DNA of 64,000 nucleotides from Candidatus Ruthturnera sp. Tsphm01 (GCA_030142985.1 CP125320.1:1369639-1433638); one strand, 5' to 3'; shown: positions 18,957-28,247, counted from the first letter of the stretch. Notes: a model not told the origin generated them from the sequence alone. Numbers and translations: made by a program.

Positions 18957-19187
18957 ATGACATTAGAAAAAATTCAAGCAAAAATTCAAGCAGGTATAGA
19001 AAATTCAACAGTTGTCATGGAGGGCGATGGTTGTAACTGCTCAACAAGAGTAGTTTCACCAATTTTTGAGGGTATGTCGCTATTAGCTAGGCAAAAAATG
19101 GTGCTTGCTATTATGAATGAAGAAATTACCAATGGCACACTTCATGCACTTAGTGTCAAAACACGCACGCCAAAAGAAGACGCCTAA
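18957..19187 (+). CDS. BolA/IbaG-family protein
   Basis: A 76-residue BolA-like protein. Members form complexes with monothiol glutaredoxins and take part in iron-sulfur cluster trafficking. The sequence shows the fold's typical order: an N-terminal helix (EKIQAKIQAGIENSTVVMEG), a loop with CNCS in the position where a ligand residue is expected, the strand VVSPIFEGMSLLARQKMV and a C-terminal LHALSVKTRTP segment. A GTG at 18954 directly follows the pit stop, but the ATG at 18957 is preferred. A monothiol-like small glutaredoxin is encoded at 47.7 kb, not adjacent. Confidence 0.85.
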   Translation: MTLEKIQAKIQAGIENSTVVMEGDGCNCSTRVVSPIFEGMSLLARQKMVLAIMNEEITNGTLHALSVKTRTPKEDA

Positions 19188-19210
19188 AAATCTTTAAAGC
19201 TTATTTATTC

Positions 19211-19381
19211 TTATGTGTAACTTTGTGGGCGTGCTTGTTGATTAAAGTCTATATCAACAGTAATATTAATTGGATGACAACAAACTGAACAATCTTCTAT
19301 ATAGTTTTGATTAGACTCCGAACAATCAATACTCAGTTCAACCAACTCGCCACAATAAAAGTATTGTGTGTTTTGTTGCTG
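19211..19381 (-). pseudogene. Remnant of a CPXCG-motif cysteine-rich protein
   Basis: Read leftward, this frame gives YFYCGELVELSIDC, SESNQNYIEDCSVCCHPI and then VDIDFNQQARPQSYT before a stop. This matches the small CPXCG cysteine-rich family (typically CPYCG, then YIEDCQVCC.PI). The frame begins directly after a TGA with no ATG, GTG or TTG before the homologous part, and the first cysteine of the CPYCG motif reads as Phe-Tyr. It is therefore most likely an eroded copy. Further leftward coding-like sequence between 19382 and 19500, with a CISC motif in another frame, is too damaged to identify. Confidence 0.6.
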
Positions 19382-19516
19382 TCACGGTACTAGTTCATCG
19401 ATATTTCGCCCTTTAAGATTTTTCATAATAGCTTGCATTGTGGTTGAATAATTAACCCAGTGTAATTTCATCGCCATGGTGTTTACAACTAATACAATAG
19501 TTAGGTTGATTGTATT

Positions 19517-19544
19517 CGCAACCCCCCTTGCAAGGGGGGTTGCG
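19517..19544. repeat. GC-rich perfect 28-nt palindrome
   Basis: A perfect inverted repeat with arms CGCAACCCCCC and GGGGGGTTGCG around TTGCAA. It stands out sharply from the AT-rich surroundings and has no T-run on either side, so it is not a standard terminator. It lies in the non-coding stretch between the BolA gene and rhlE (19188-19648), which otherwise holds only the CPXCG remnant and unidentifiable debris. Confidence 0.85.
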
Positions 19545-19648
19545 ATATATAACGCTCCAGGCTGACTTTTAACAACCTGATGTTTATTCATATATCTATT
19601 GTTAGGATGCTAATGTAAAATACATGTCTTTATTTAAAACATTTTCTT

Positions 19649-20962
19649 ATGGGTTTTTCAAAATTAGGCTTGTCTGACTCAATTCTTAAAGCCATCGAGC
19701 AGCAAGGATACAGCGAGCCATCACCAATACAAACTCAAGCTATTCCAGCTATTTTAAAAGGTAAAGATGTCATGGCTGCCGCTCAAACGGGTACTGGTAA
19801 GACGGCAGGATTCACTCTGCCTATTCTTGAGATATTGTCAAAAGGTAGTCTCACAAAATCCAATCAGGTTCGTACGCTAATTCTAACTCCTACGCGCGAA
19901 TTAGCTGCACAAGTTAGCGATAGTGTAACGACTTATGGCAAACATTTTCCTCTTAAATCAGGCGTGGTGTTTGGCGGTGTAAAGATTAATCCACAAATGC
20001 GAAAGTTACGTGGTGGCGTTGATATCTTAGTCGCCACACCAGGTCGATTGTTAGATTTATATTCTCAAAATGCAGTGAAATTTGACTCGCTAGAGATCGT
20101 TGTATTTGACGAGGCAGATAGAATGTTAGACATGGGATTTATTCATGACATTAAGCGAATTCTAAAGATTCTACCACCAAAAAAGCAAACACTCATGTTT
20201 TCTGCCACTTTTTCTAATGACATTCGAGTGCTGGCAAAGAGTCTGGTTAACAACCCTGTGGAAATATCAGTTACCCCGAGAAATTCCACCGTCAAAGCAG
20301 TGAAGCAGTGGATTCACCCTGTTGACAAATCCAAAAAACAAGCACTACTCACACACCTTATTCAAGAACATAGCTGGTATCAGGTACTGGTATTTAGTCG
20401 TACTAAGCACGGTGCAAATCGCATTGCTACTCAATTAGAAAAGAAAAAAATTAGTGCAACTGCTATTCATGGCAACAAAAGTCAAGGTGCTCGTACAAGA
20501 GCCTTGGCAGATTTTAAAAATGCCAAGGTGAACGTGTTAGTGGCAACTGATATTGCCGCAAGGGGTATTGATATTGACCAATTGCCACATGTTGTTAACT
20601 TTGACTTACCACATGTACCAGAAGATTATGTACATCGTATTGGTCGTACGGGTCGTGCTGGTTCAAAAGGCGAGGCAATTTCATTAGTTAGTGCGGACGA
20701 AGCTAAGCAATTATTTGATATTGAACGTCTCATTCAAAATAAATTAGACCGTGTAATGGTAGAAGGATTTGTACCAGAGCACAATTTGCCAGAATCGGGC
20801 AAGAAAATCTTACCGCTAAAAATCAAAAAACCAAAAAAAAACAAGAGTCGTAATAAGCCTAGATACGGCAAAAATAGCAATTCTCAAGAAAACAAATCAA
20901 ACAATAAAAAAGGTTTTTGGGGTGGTAAGCCGAGTAAAAAATCTGTAAGGAAAACAACATGA
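19649..20962 (+). CDS. rhlE: DEAD-box RNA helicase, RhlE-type
   Basis: An ATP-dependent RNA helicase involved in ribosome assembly and RNA turnover. In 437 residues it has the Q-motif ([19 protein letters not shown], then [10 protein letters not shown]), motif [10 protein letters not shown] (about 44-52), Ia [15 protein letters not shown] (about 154-157), [19 protein letters not shown] and [13 protein letters not shown] basic, low-complexity Lys/Asn/Ser tail (about 390-437) probably binds RNA. The RhlE assignment rests on the compact core and basic tail. It overlaps the next small gene by 4 bp. Confidence 0.93.
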   Translation: MGFSKLGLSDSILKAIEQQGYSEPSPIQTQAIPAILKGKDVMAAAQTGTGKTAGFTLPILEILSKGSLTKSNQVRTLILTPTRELAAQVSDSVTTYGKHFPLKSGVVFGGVKINPQMRKLRGGVDILVATPGRLLDLYSQNAVKFDSLEIVVFDEADRMLDMGFIHDIKRILKILPPKKQTLMFSATFSNDIRVLAKSLVNNPVEISVTPRNSTVKAVKQWIHPVDKSKKQALLTHLIQEHSWYQVLVFSRTKHGANRIATQLEKKKISATAIHGNKSQGARTRALADFKNAKVNVLVATDIAARGIDIDQLPHVVNFDLPHVPEDYVHRIGRTGRAGSKGEAISLVSADEAKQLFDIERLIQNKLDRVMVEGFVPEHNLPESGKKILPLKIKKPKKNKSRNKPRYGKNSNSQENKSNNKKGFWGGKPSKKSVRKTT

Positions 20963-21204
20963 GAATTAAGTTATCCACATTCATTATTGCACTGCTTTTA
21001 ACTCCAGTCCATGCTGGATTGTGGGAAAAAATAACCACAATAGGCGTTAGAACAGTCGTACCAACTTCAGAATATTTAATTGAAACACCAGGCTGGAATA
21101 TTCGAGTATACGAATGGACACCCGCTGATAATTCAAATATACGCTGCTTATTTGCAGCAGGCTCACAAAAAGGTGGCGTAGCTTGTTACTCGATTAACAA
21201 TTAA
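20959..21204 (+). CDS. Small secreted protein of unknown function
   Basis: An 81-residue protein with a clear signal peptide ([19 protein letters not shown], likely cleaved before GLW). The mature part of about 62 residues has two cysteines (in NIRCLF and GVACYS) that could form a disulfide in the periplasm. No family is recognised. It overlaps the rhlE stop by 4 bp, so it is probably translationally coupled to it. An IS5-type element begins 20 bp after its stop codon. Confidence 0.72.
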   Translation: MRIKLSTFIIALLLTPVHAGLWEKITTIGVRTVVPTSEYLIETPGWNIRVYEWTPADNSNIRCLFAAGSQKGGVACYSINN

Positions 21205-21224
21205 TTGACATGTTTTAGTAAATA

Positions 21225-22490
21225 GAGACCTTTGCATAAATCAACTAAAAACCCAACAATCTAGTAAAATAACACCCATCTAAAAACAACTTTAAAAATA
21301 TCAAAAATGTCTTGGAAAAACACCCAACAAAACTCATTTGCAGATTCTCTTGTTGTAGATCACAAATCCCTATCAGAACTTGATGATGTACACAACATCA
21401 TCAACTGGAACGAGATAGAACAAACACTTTCGAACTTGTATTCTTCTATTAGGGGTGCACCCAGTTATCCGCCACTGATAATGTTTAAAATCCTAATCCT
21501 TCAAGCTTGGTACGGTCTAAGTGATGAGGCGCTAGAAAAGCAAATTGCCAGAGACTTGATGTTTAGAAGGTTTATTGATTTATCCCTATCTGAGAATGTA
21601 CCAGACCATTCCAGCATTTGGCGTTTTAAACAACTGCTCAATACTGAAAAACTCTTAGAACCTCTACTAAAGCAAATAAACAACCATTTAGAGCAAAATT
21701 CAATTATCGTCTCATTAGGCTCAATCAACATCATTGATGCCACCGTTATAGAAGCCAAACAATCAAGAAAACGTAAGGGTAAAGATGGTAACAACACTCA
21801 AGACAAAGAGGCTGGCTACAATCTCAAAACCGCAGCCGATGGCAAACGCAAAACCACCTATGGCTATAAAATGCATGCCAATACTGATGAAGATGGTTTT
21901 GTAAAAAAGATGACCTACACACCTGGCAATGTTCACGACTCAAAAGAATTTGATAAACTGCTGGGTAGTGAGAAAACCAAAGACAAACTAAAAACCTGTG
22001 GTGAGGTTTACGCTGACAGTGCCTATGCCAATAAAAACAATAATGAAAAACTGGGTAAGCACAACAACAAGGTTTTACATAGGGCTTACAGAAACACGCC
22101 ACTGACAGACCAACAAAAACAAGAAAACAAACAACGCTCCAGCATTCGTTATATTGTTGAGCGCACCTTTGGACTACTTAAGCTTCATCACGGATTAGCC
22201 AAGGCAAGATATCTTGGATTAGAGAGAAATAAGACTAGAGTACAACTCATTGCCATGAGTCATAATCTTAAAACTGGAATAAACATTTTTAAACAGATGT
22301 GAGACTTGCAGGATTGTTGCGTCCAATGAGTGGCAAAAGGGTAAAAATAGAGAAATGTGGCGATGAAAACTCAGATAAACAAAATGTTTTTTAGGTTTTT
22401 ATGGAAAAATAGGGAAAATTTTGAAAATATTTTTGAAAAATTGTAAAAGTTGAAATTAGGATGGGGAATTATGAATTACGCAAAGGTCTC
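21225..22490 (+). mobile_element. IS5-family insertion sequence, apparently complete
   Basis: The element is bounded by imperfect terminal inverted repeats: GAGACCTTTGCATAAATCA at the left (21225) matches the reverse complement of the right end (to 22490) at 17 of 19 positions. It carries one intact transposase. No target-site duplication is apparent (left flank AAATA, right flank AGTGT), which suggests a deletion next to the element after insertion. The right end abuts a 5'-truncated DUF4276 gene. Confidence 0.88.
21307..22302 (+). CDS. IS5-family transposase (DDE)
   Basis: A 331-residue transposase that appears intact. The N-terminal DUF772-type domain (about 35-110, with ILILQAWYGLSDEALEKQI) precedes the DDE catalytic core: Asp in INIIDATVIEAKQ, Asp in VYADSAYANKNN and Glu in RYIVERTFGLLKLHHG, followed by the family's RYLGLERNKTRVQL segment. 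It is encoded alone inside the 1.27-kb element, with about 190 bp of non-coding sequence between its stop and the right terminal repeat. With all three acidic residues and no frameshift, it is the only insertion sequence in the window that could still be active. Confidence 0.93.
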   Translation: MSWKNTQQNSFADSLVVDHKSLSELDDVHNIINWNEIEQTLSNLYSSIRGAPSYPPLIMFKILILQAWYGLSDEALEKQIARDLMFRRFIDLSLSENVPDHSSIWRFKQLLNTEKLLEPLLKQINNHLEQNSIIVSLGSINIIDATVIEAKQSRKRKGKDGNNTQDKEAGYNLKTAADGKRKTTYGYKMHANTDEDGFVKKMTYTPGNVHDSKEFDKLLGSEKTKDKLKTCGEVYADSAYANKNNNEKLGKHNNKVLHRAYRNTPLTDQQKQENKQRSSIRYIVERTFGLLKLHHGLAKARYLGLERNKTRVQLIAMSHNLKTGINIFKQM

Positions 22491-22961
22491 AGTGTAACAA
22501 AAGAATTAAATAATTTATTAAGTAGTTTTGATAGAGTAACAACACTATATGATTTTTATAAATTTGACAAAAAAGACGGCGCAACTAACAAGCAAGAATT
22601 GGAGCAAAAAATCTTAGATAAGGTTTCATCACAATTAAAAAGCAAGTTAATTCCTTATATTCAAATGTATGAATTTGAAGCATTACTGTTTACTAAACCT
22701 AGTGTCATCGGAGAAGTAATTGGTTTTAGTTCAGAAGATTGGGGAAAAAAAATATTGAGCGAATGTAGTCAAGATCCAGAAAGAATAAATAATTCCCATA
22801 GTACAACACCTAAACACAGAATAGAGCGTAAGAGTGGCTATCTGTATAGAGAAACAACACATGCAGTAAAAATTTTAAAACAAATAGGTTTGACACATGT
22901 TAGAGAAAAATGCAAGGGTTTTGATGGTTGGCTAACCCAATTAGAGGCGTTGGGTGAATGA
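22491..22961 (+). pseudogene. 5'-truncated DUF4276-family protein
   Basis: An open frame continues out of the IS5 right end and encodes about 155 residues matching the C-terminal part of DUF4276 proteins: IPYIQMYEFEALLFTKPSVIG, then PERINNSHSTTPKHRI and a closing CKGFDGWLTQLEAL. The expected N-terminus is absent, removed when the element inserted or by a later deletion. DUF4276 genes commonly sit beside AAA-type ATPase genes in presumed defence or mobile loci, but no partner is adjacent. The stop overlaps the start of the AddA-like gene by 8 bp. Confidence 0.75.
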
Positions 22962-25900
22962 CCAAAAACAGAGACAACAAGCCCTAGACGTTAGTCAATC
23001 ATTTATTGTTCAAGCGCCTGCAGGCTCGGGGAAAACAGAGTTATTAACGCAGCGTTATTTGAAATTGTTATCAGTGAGCGCTTCGCCTGAGAGTGTGATT
23101 GCAATGACTTTTACTAAAAAGGCGGTGAGTGAGCTGACTACTCGGGTGATTGAGTCTTTAAAATTAGCCCAGGGTAATCGACCAAAAGAGTCACATAAGC
23201 AAATTACTTATGACTTGGCTCTTAAAGTATTAGAAAAATCCAAGGCACTTGATTGGCAATTATTAAACATGCCTGAGCGGCTTAAAATCTCAACAATTGA
23301 CGGTCTGTCAAGTTTGATTACCAGTCGTTATCCAAGTAAGAATCAATTAGTACCCAAGCAAATCATAGCGCAAAATTGGGCAAGAAATGATATTTATCTT
23401 CAAGCTGCCAAGCAAACGTTATTGGCAATTGATGAGTCTGAATATCAAAATAGTATTGAGTCGGTGCTTCTATATTTGGATAATAATGTTAATAAGTTTT
23501 ATCGTTTGATTACGGACATGTTGGCTAAACGTGATCAGTGGCTTTTGAAGTTGTACCAGCAGGGTGTGCTTAATATTAAAACCTTGCGGTTAAGTTCTGA
23601 AAAGGTGATTATGCAGCATCTACAATTGTTAAAAAATGAGGCTAAACATCATCTTGATGGTACTTTTTTTGACCTATTAAAATATAACACTCAATCTAAA
23701 TTTTCACAAATACAAGCACTGCCAAATACAAGTATTGAATGTTTAGACGTATGGGTAAATATAGCAGACCTACTACTTGATGGCAAAAGCAAAAAAAACA
23801 ATAAGTGGCGCAAAAGTGTCAATACTAACAATGGATTCCCAACTGAAGTAAAGGCACAAAAAGACGAATTTATTAAATTTTTAAATCATCTTCAGGGTAA
23901 AGATAATTTCAGAGATTTATTATTTGAGACGCTTAATTTGCCAGATATTGATTTTTCAACCAGTCAAATTAACGCCCTTCAAGACATTGCACAAGTGTTA
24001 AAGTTAGCCGTTGCTCAATTAAATATTTTGTTTGATGTTAATCAAACGCATGATTTTATCCAAGTTGCCTTAGACGCAGATCAGGCGTTAGATGAGCATC
24101 AGGTTAGTGATATTGCGCTATTTTTAGACAACAAAGTCCAGCATATTTTAATTGATGAGTTTCAAGATACCTCAGCCATGCAGTTTGCTTTATTAGAAAA
24201 GTTGATTGCTAATTGGCAAGTAGACGATGGTAAAACGCTGCTTTTAGTGGGCGACCCCATGCAGTCTATTTATTTGTTTAGGCAATCTCAGGTGGCTTTA
24301 TTCTTGCAAGTTCGAGAAAAAGGTATTGCTAATATTAAGCCCGAATTTTTACAACTGAGTACCAATTTTCGTTCCTCTCAATCTGTAGTTGAAGGTAATA
24401 ATAAAATATTTTCAAAAATATTTCCTCAGCAAGAAGACGTTTTTAAGGGTGCAATTAAGTATGAACATTCACAGGCTAATTCTATTGACGAAGATGACAA
24501 TGCCATTAACTTTTATCCATTTGCGCACAAGCGTTATGATTTTGAGGCACAAAAAGTGCTTGAAATTATCCAAAGCAACCCAACAAAAGAGATTGCTATT
24601 TTGGTTAGAAACCGTTCACACCTAGGCAATATTGTGCCCGTTTTGAAGTGTGCTAATATTGAATTTGAGGCATTAAAAACATCCCCATTAAAGGAAGATT
24701 TATTTACCCGTGACTTGCTTAGTCTGACTCGAGCACTTAAACATTTGGGTGATAAACTTGCCTGGTTAGCTATTTTAAGAGCGCCCTGGTGCGGATTGTT
24801 GTTAGAAGATTTGCTTGTATTGTCACAACGGAATGAGTGTGTTATTTTTGATTTAATGCAAGATGCACAAGTTTTACAAGGCTTGAGCAAAGACGGACAA
24901 TTACGCGTGCGAAATTTTATTCATGTTTTACGTGATATTGTTAATCAACAATCTAGATTTAGTTTTGCGGAGGTGCTTGAATTTGCGATTAATCAGTTAG
25001 CACCTCAAAACTCCTTATCCGTTAAACAATCTATGATTAAGACCCAATTCTTGCAAATTATTCATGATTGTGAGTCTGCGCAACAACTTGATATTGAAAC
25101 CATTAATAAAATGTTAGATGAGTTGTATGCGCCTAGTGTAAATGCAAGAATTAAGTTAATGACCATCCATGAGGCCAAAGGCTTGGAGTTTGAATTGGTT
25201 GTTATTCCTGGACTGGGTAGAGCGCCACAAAATAACAAACCACCCATCATTCACTTGCAAGAATTTAGCAATCAGTTGTTGTTATTAGCACCAATAAGGT
25301 CTTATACGCAACTGGATGACAGCCACACTTACACCTACTTAAAGCATATTGAATTACAACAGAATAAGTTTGAAACGATGCGTTTATTGTACGTGGCAAT
25401 GACACGTGCCAAGTTCGAAATTCATTTATTAGGAACGCTAAATCAAAGCAATCAGGCCAGTAGCAATACTTTTTTAAAACTATTAGCGCCAATATTTCAG
25501 CATCAATTTGACAGGCTCAAACTGTCAACTATTGAGGGCGATCAACAATCCGTTCAAGCGCCAGAATTGGTGCGTTATATTAAGCCCTTAGAATATGGTT
25601 ATCTTTCTAATAAAAGTAAGGAAAAAATGGACTTCCAGCTTAGTGTTGATTTGCAATATAAAAGCTTACTTGGTACTTTATTGCATCAATATTATGAAGA
25701 TGGATTATTCTCACCAGATAAACAAAGTATAAGAGCGAGGCTAGTGGAGTGTGGTATTGGCAATATGGACATTGACAATCATATCGATTTTATTGTCAAT
25801 ATGCTTAATTTAACAAAACAAGACAAACACTTTTCTTGGTTGTTTAAGCAAAGAACGTCAACCCGAGTTGAGGCAGAATTTATAAGTGACAAGCGCAGTG

Positions 25901-26127
25901 CTATTATTGATCGATTATTTATCGACAAAGATACTTTGTGGATTATTGATTTTAAAACTGCAACGAAATCGAATGATGAATCAATAGCACGGTTTATACA
26001 AAGGCAAAAAACCAAACATACTCAACAATTGTTATCTTATAAAGTGATTTTATCAGCGTGTTACTCCATGGAAATAAAGTGTGCTTTATATTATCCAGCA
26101 GTACAAGAATTGATTGAAATTGACTAA
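22954..26127 (+). CDS. AddA-like UvrD-type helicase/exonuclease (double-strand break repair)
   Basis: A 1057-residue superfamily 1 helicase with a C-terminal nuclease. Motifs in order: Walker A QAPAGSGKT (20-28), motif Ia AMTFTKKAV, ISTIDGL, Walker B HILIDEFQDTS (about 398-408), motif III VGDPMQSIYLFRQ, motif IV LSTNFRSS, motif V TIHEAKGLEFELVVIPG and motif VI RLLYVAMTRAK. The C-terminus has a PD-(D/E)XK site: IIDRLF, then WIIDFKTA. This is the AddA/RecB layout. An AddB-type partner would be expected next to it but is absent from the window. The start is a GTG at 22954; an ATG at 22958 is out of frame. The DUF4276 remnant upstream overlaps it by 8 bp. Confidence 0.88.
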   Translation: MNDQKQRQQALDVSQSFIVQAPAGSGKTELLTQRYLKLLSVSASPESVIAMTFTKKAVSELTTRVIESLKLAQGNRPKESHKQITYDLALKVLEKSKALDWQLLNMPERLKISTIDGLSSLITSRYPSKNQLVPKQIIAQNWARNDIYLQAAKQTLLAIDESEYQNSIESVLLYLDNNVNKFYRLITDMLAKRDQWLLKLYQQGVLNIKTLRLSSEKVIMQHLQLLKNEAKHHLDGTFFDLLKYNTQSKFSQIQALPNTSIECLDVWVNIADLLLDGKSKKNNKWRKSVNTNNGFPTEVKAQKDEFIKFLNHLQGKDNFRDLLFETLNLPDIDFSTSQINALQDIAQVLKLAVAQLNILFDVNQTHDFIQVALDADQALDEHQVSDIALFLDNKVQHILIDEFQDTSAMQFALLEKLIANWQVDDGKTLLLVGDPMQSIYLFRQSQVALFLQVREKGIANIKPEFLQLSTNFRSSQSVVEGNNKIFSKIFPQQEDVFKGAIKYEHSQANSIDEDDNAINFYPFAHKRYDFEAQKVLEIIQSNPTKEIAILVRNRSHLGNIVPVLKCANIEFEALKTSPLKEDLFTRDLLSLTRALKHLGDKLAWLAILRAPWCGLLLEDLLVLSQRNECVIFDLMQDAQVLQGLSKDGQLRVRNFIHVLRDIVNQQSRFSFAEVLEFAINQLAPQNSLSVKQSMIKTQFLQIIHDCESAQQLDIETINKMLDELYAPSVNARIKLMTIHEAKGLEFELVVIPGLGRAPQNNKPPIIHLQEFSNQLLLLAPIRSYTQLDDSHTYTYLKHIELQQNKFETMRLLYVAMTRAKFEIHLLGTLNQSNQASSNTFLKLLAPIFQHQFDRLKLSTIEGDQQSVQAPELVRYIKPLEYGYLSNKSKEKMDFQLSVDLQYKSLLGTLLHQYYEDGLFSPDKQSIRARLVECGIGNMDIDNHIDFIVNMLNLTKQDKHFSWLFKQRTSTRVEAEFISDKRSAIIDRLFIDKDTLWIIDFKTATKSNDESIARFIQRQKTKHTQQLLSYKVILSACYSMEIKCALYYPAVQELIEID

Positions 26128-26269
26128 GGATTGCCTCTAAAAGCCCATAATAACTTCTAAAAAACAACCTTTTATCCGTTTGTTGATTTTAATAAAATCT
26201 GTATAAATATTCTTCCTAATTGTATTGGCTTTAGAAGCTGAGACAATTTCTTTTCAGTTGTTGTTTTGC

Positions 26270-26700
26270 TGATGGTAATTTTATGTTTATGACGTACATA
26301 ATTACAACCTCGGCTGTGTCACCGTCAATATCAATAACCATGTGTTCAGATGATCGTTTAATTTCCACGCTAACACCAAGCGTTACTGTGATAGGTTATT
26401 CAATCAAAAATATATTTTTTGCACCAGTCTCAACAGCGCTTTCTTTAATTGTTCGATGTTTTATTTGGAGCACCATAAGGCACACAAATTAAAACATTGG
26501 GAATGGGTGAGAAAATCCTAGGGGCTAATACTTGATAAATAAAATGTTTCAATATTTTTTTGGTAATGGCGAAGCCAGCAACTGCTTTGGCTTTTGATGA
26601 GCCTTTGTCATCACGAACTACTGCGACCGATGGCTCATTTAGAATCAACCCATTATTTGAGACAACAAAAAAATTAAATTGACGATATTAAATCAGACCT
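26270..26700 (-). pseudogene. mreB: mreB pseudogene (rod-shape actin homologue)
   Basis: Leftward translation gives fragments that align in order with MreB: NNGLILNEPSVAVVRDD (motif GIVLNEPSVVAIR), TKKILKHFIYQVLAPRIF, PNVLICVPYGA, then after a frameshift RTIKESAVETGAKNIFLIE, a stop where MreB has the second Glu of IEEP, and SSEHMVIDIDGDTAEVVIM (the phosphate-2 DIGGGTTEVAVIS segment, altered). N-terminal, middle and C-terminal parts are missing. It fills the 625-bp gap between the AddA-like gene and thiE. Nothing else identifiable is seen there. Confidence 0.85.
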
Positions 26701-26752
26701 TAAATTTAGATATTGTATGCCAAATTAGATACTACGAAAGAAGCGATCATTT

Positions 26753-27331
26753 CTAGTGATTTTTTTTAAACAAAGCATTAACCATTGCCACTGCATCACA
26801 GCCAGCATCAAGTGCTTGTTGTTGGTTATGAAAGTCAATGCCACCAATGCCAACAATGGGTATGCGTAATATTTGTCTGGCTTTTGTGATTAAACTAAGT
26901 GGGCAATGTGGTGCGTTAGGTTTAGTGCTGGAGTCAAATAATGCACCAAAGGCTACATAATTAGCACTTTGATTTTGGGCTTGAAGTGCTAAATCAATAT
27001 TGTCATAGCAAGATATACCAATAATAGCAGCATCGCCTAATTGCTGCCTTGCTTGTTGTATTGAGCCATCATCTTTGCCCAAATGTACACCGTCGGCATG
27101 AATTTTTTCTGCTAGGTTGATATCATCATTGATGATAAATAAAATATTATGCTCTAAGCACAAAAGACGTAATGCACGTGCCTCCTTAAGTTTAATATTG
27201 TTGTCAAAGGTTTTGTGTCGATATTGGAGTATACTAATTCGATGTTTAGTAATGACCCGTTTTATCAAAGCAAGATTAAGTAGAGTGTTGGGCGTTATGG
27301 CATAAATATTTGATATTTTTTTATTAAACAC
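26753..27331 (-). CDS. thiE: Thiamine-phosphate synthase
   Basis: It joins HMP-pyrophosphate and thiazole phosphate to give thiamine monophosphate. The 192-residue TIM-barrel protein has the family landmarks ILQYRHK (about 34-40), FIINDDINLAEKIHADGVHLGKDD, GISCYDNIDLALQ, ANYVAFGALFDSSTKPNA and VGIGGIDFHNQQQALDAGCDAVAMV. The start is a GTG at 27331. The divergent lptC ATG lies at 27333, so the two start codons are 1 bp apart and each leader must run through the other gene. Confidence 0.93.
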   Translation of the reverse strand: MFNKKISNIYAITPNTLLNLALIKRVITKHRISILQYRHKTFDNNIKLKEARALRLLCLEHNILFIINDDINLAEKIHADGVHLGKDDGSIQQARQQLGDAAIIGISCYDNIDLALQAQNQSANYVAFGALFDSSTKPNAPHCPLSLITKARQILRIPIVGIGGIDFHNQQQALDAGCDAVAMVNALFKKNH

Positions 27332-27332
27332 T

Positions 27333-28247
27333 ATGGTTAGTTTTCAATTAAGACACAATTTATTAATAAGAGTTTTCATTATAGTGATTATTGGTGTTGT
27401 GTGGCTTTTGATGGTGTTATTGTTGTCTTCGTTTTCCACACCAAAAGATAAAAAACAAACCCCATTAATACAAAATCAAATCATCTATAAAGAAACGACT
27501 TATCTTGAAAGAATTGATAATTTTTCCTTACAAGAGTTTAATGCTAAATCGCAGTTGTCACATTTTATTAAGGCCAAAAGTTATTTTAGTTTTAAAAATT
27601 CTCCAGCATTGTTAATTGAACCAGAAGTAACACTCTATAATGAAAAAGGTCTTAAAAATTATGTGATAAACTCTAAACGCGCTCACTATACTGACAGTGG
27701 TGAAATTAAATTTAAATATGAAGTTGTCATTCAATCTAACAATAGACTTAAGTATAAAATAAATACAGAAGAATTATTAGTTAGCATTAAAACCAATGAC
27801 TTGATAAGCAAAAAACCAGTGACTTATTTGGGTGAGAATGTCAAAATTATCTCCCAAGGCATTCATATGCGCGCCAAGGACGACACAATAAAGTTAACAG
27901 ACTACACCAAAATTAATCAATCCAAAGGTCGAAAACATTATTATTCAAACAATAAAACTACTTATCTATCCAAGAAAAATGAAATTTATGCCAGTGATGT
28001 TAATGTGGATAGACAAGAACAAGTGATACAATTATTAGGGAATGTGAAAATTGCACAAGGTTCTGGTTCTAAGATTAACACCAAAAACCTAACTATTGAC
28101 CAGTCCAATGGTTTAGAAGTGTACCGAACCAAGGAGAAAATACACTACCAATCTAACATTGCTGATATTCATGCTTTTGGTATGAATTACGATGTGATTA
28201 AGCAAAAAATTAAATTGACAGGTGGCGTGGTGGGGCGTTATGAATAA
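27333..28247 (+). CDS. lptC: LPS export protein LptC, with long C-terminal extension
   Basis: LptC is a bitopic inner-membrane protein that hands lipopolysaccharide from the LptBFG transporter to LptA. This 304-residue protein has one N-terminal transmembrane helix (about 10-32) and then a periplasmic beta-jellyroll. Typical LptC is about 190 residues; here about 110 more follow, with further OstA-like strands (VIQLLGNVKIAQGSGSKINT, IKLTGGVVGRYE). The ending KLTGGVVGRYE resembles the usual LptC/LptA terminus. The stop overlaps the lptA start by 8 bp. LptB is not next to it. Confidence 0.85.
   Translation: MVSFQLRHNLLIRVFIIVIIGVVWLLMVLLLSSFSTPKDKKQTPLIQNQIIYKETTYLERIDNFSLQEFNAKSQLSHFIKAKSYFSFKNSPALLIEPEVTLYNEKGLKNYVINSKRAHYTDSGEIKFKYEVVIQSNNRLKYKINTEELLVSIKTNDLISKKPVTYLGENVKIISQGIHMRAKDDTIKLTDYTKINQSKGRKHYYSNNKTTYLSKKNEIYASDVNVDRQEQVIQLLGNVKIAQGSGSKINTKNLTIDQSNGLEVYRTKEKIHYQSNIADIHAFGMNYDVIKQKIKLTGGVVGRYE

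Noticed and set aside
19382..19591. A 69-codon leftward frame just upstream of the CPXCG remnant
   Set aside because: It runs through the GC-rich palindrome, resembles no family, and a cysteine-containing reading exists in another frame; treated as debris.
26283..26492. A rightward 69-codon frame in the gap after the AddA-like gene
   Set aside because: It is the antisense shadow of the mreB remnant, whose fragments match MreB in order.
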